From: Bacteroidales bacterium
GTDB taxonomy: Bacteria > Bacteroidota > Bacteroidia > Bacteroidales > UBA932
NCBI GenBank assembly: GCA_017554135.1
Contig: JAFZIX010000095.1
Span: forward strand, 1 to 13,045
Length of the DNA: 13,045 nucleotides
Direction: 5' to 3'
The position numbers and the translations under genes were made by a program. Positions within the stretch are counted from its first letter, which is position 1; the number at the start of each line of letters is the position of its first letter. Below, one piece after another: positions 12,412 to 13,045 of this stretch. The notes beneath the pieces are model-generated. The model was not told the DNA's origin. It worked only from the letters and a program-made list of their open reading frames with translations, and ran no database searches.

Positions 12412-13045
12412 ATGAAAAAGACAGTTTTGGTATCCGGCGGGGCCGGATTTATCGGAAGCCACGTAACCGTGGAACTCGTGCAGGCAGGGTATGACGTACT
12501 CATAGCCGACAACTTCAGCAATTGCGACGAAACCAACTACAAAGGCGTCTGCGCCATACTCGGCAAGCAGATGCCCCTCGTGAAGATGGACTTCTGCGAC
12601 GCGAAGGCGGCAGACAAACTCTTCGCCGAAAACAAGATCGACGCAGTCATCCACTTCGCGGCCTTCAAGGCTGTGGGCGAGTCCGTGGCCGAGCCCCTCA
12701 AATACTACAAGAATAACCTGGAATCCTTCATGAACGTGCTCGAGGCGGCGCAGGCGCACGGCTGCACCAACGTGCTGTTCTCATCTTCCGCCACCGTCTA
12801 TGGCGAGCCCGACGTGGTGCCGGTGACGGAGGAATCCCCCCGCAAGCCCGCCACATCCCCCTACGGCAATACCAAGCAGATGTGCGAGGATATCCTCCAG
12901 GACAGCGTGCGTGCCAGCGAAGGCAAACTGCACGGCATCCTGCTGCGCTACTTCAACCCTATCGGCGCGCATCCGACGGCCCTGATCGGGGAACTCCCCA
13001 GCGGCGTGCCCAACAACCTGGTGCCGTTCATCACCCAGACCGCCA
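12412..13045 (+). CDS. galE: UDP-glucose 4-epimerase GalE, 3' end beyond the window
   Basis: Interconverts UDP-glucose and UDP-galactose with tightly bound NAD, feeding the Leloir pathway and cell-envelope sugars. The first 211 residues are present, against about 340 for the family. GGAGFIGSH (9-17) is the Rossmann NAD motif, VIHFAAFKAVGES (79-91) the cofactor/substrate strand, SSSATVYG (124-131) holds catalytic Ser126, and SPYGNTK (149-155) gives the Tyr151/Lys155 pair. LLRYFNPIGAHP follows as expected. ATG 12412 gives the standard MKKTVLVSGGAGFIG start. It has its own upstream promoter, and the hairpin array at 12246-12334 lies upstream of that. Confidence 0.95.
   Translation, partial: MKKTVLVSGGAGFIGSHVTVELVQAGYDVLIADNFSNCDETNYKGVCAILGKQMPLVKMDFCDAKAADKLFAENKIDAVIHFAAFKAVGESVAEPLKYYKNNLESFMNVLEAAQAHGCTNVLFSSSATVYGEPDVVPVTEESPRKPATSPYGNTKQMCEDILQDSVRASEGKLHGILLRYFNPIGAHPTALIGELPSGVPNNLVPFITQTA

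Overview
The window looks like chromosomal DNA from a GC-rich member of the Bacteroidales. The basis is gene content (hemerythrin-LuxR regulator, YuaF/YuaG-type NfeD-flotillin pair, short MKKLF lipoproteins, a mutL-rhomboid neighbourhood), Bacteroidetes-type -7 boxes (TAnnTTTG) before most transcription units, and no clear Shine-Dalgarno sites. A lineage near Rikenellaceae or a similar high-GC group is inference only.

Layout: (1) 1-125, an intergenic array of 52-bp hairpin repeats cut by the left edge. (2) 162-5616, a tightly packed plus-strand run: small membrane protein, mutL (broken by one in-frame TAG), rhomboid protease, tsaC, rsmE, apbE. (3) 5618-9241 on the minus strand, read right to left: nfeD-like, flotillin and a small XRE regulator form one operon that ends in a hairpin; that hairpin overlaps the promoter of two lipoprotein genes. 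(4) A minus-strand serpin (9363-10610) divergent from a plus-strand hemerythrin-LuxR regulator (10670-11587). (5) queH (minus), whose 3' end overlaps the regulator gene, then an intergenic hairpin array, then galE running off the right edge.

Most striking signal: several palindromic repeats sit in frame inside the protein-coding genes mutL, rsmE and apbE. One is a 57-bp element present in both mutL and rsmE in the same reading phase. The two copies differ at 12 positions, and 8 of these form four compensated base pairs of a predicted three-helix rod. rsmE carries enough inserted sequence to make it about 65-70 residues longer than usual. Separately, the two intergenic hairpin arrays (1-109 and 12246-12334) share a 52-bp period and similar AGGT...ACCT geometry.

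Functionally the window is mainly housekeeping (mismatch repair, tRNA t6A and queuosine modification, rRNA methylation, flavinylation, UDP-galactose metabolism), plus envelope functions (flotillin/NfeD, rhomboid, lipoproteins, serpin) and one probable redox/NO-sensing regulator. No mobile-element transposase, phage gene, CRISPR array, rRNA or tRNA was seen. No gene-free stretch exceeds about 200 bases.
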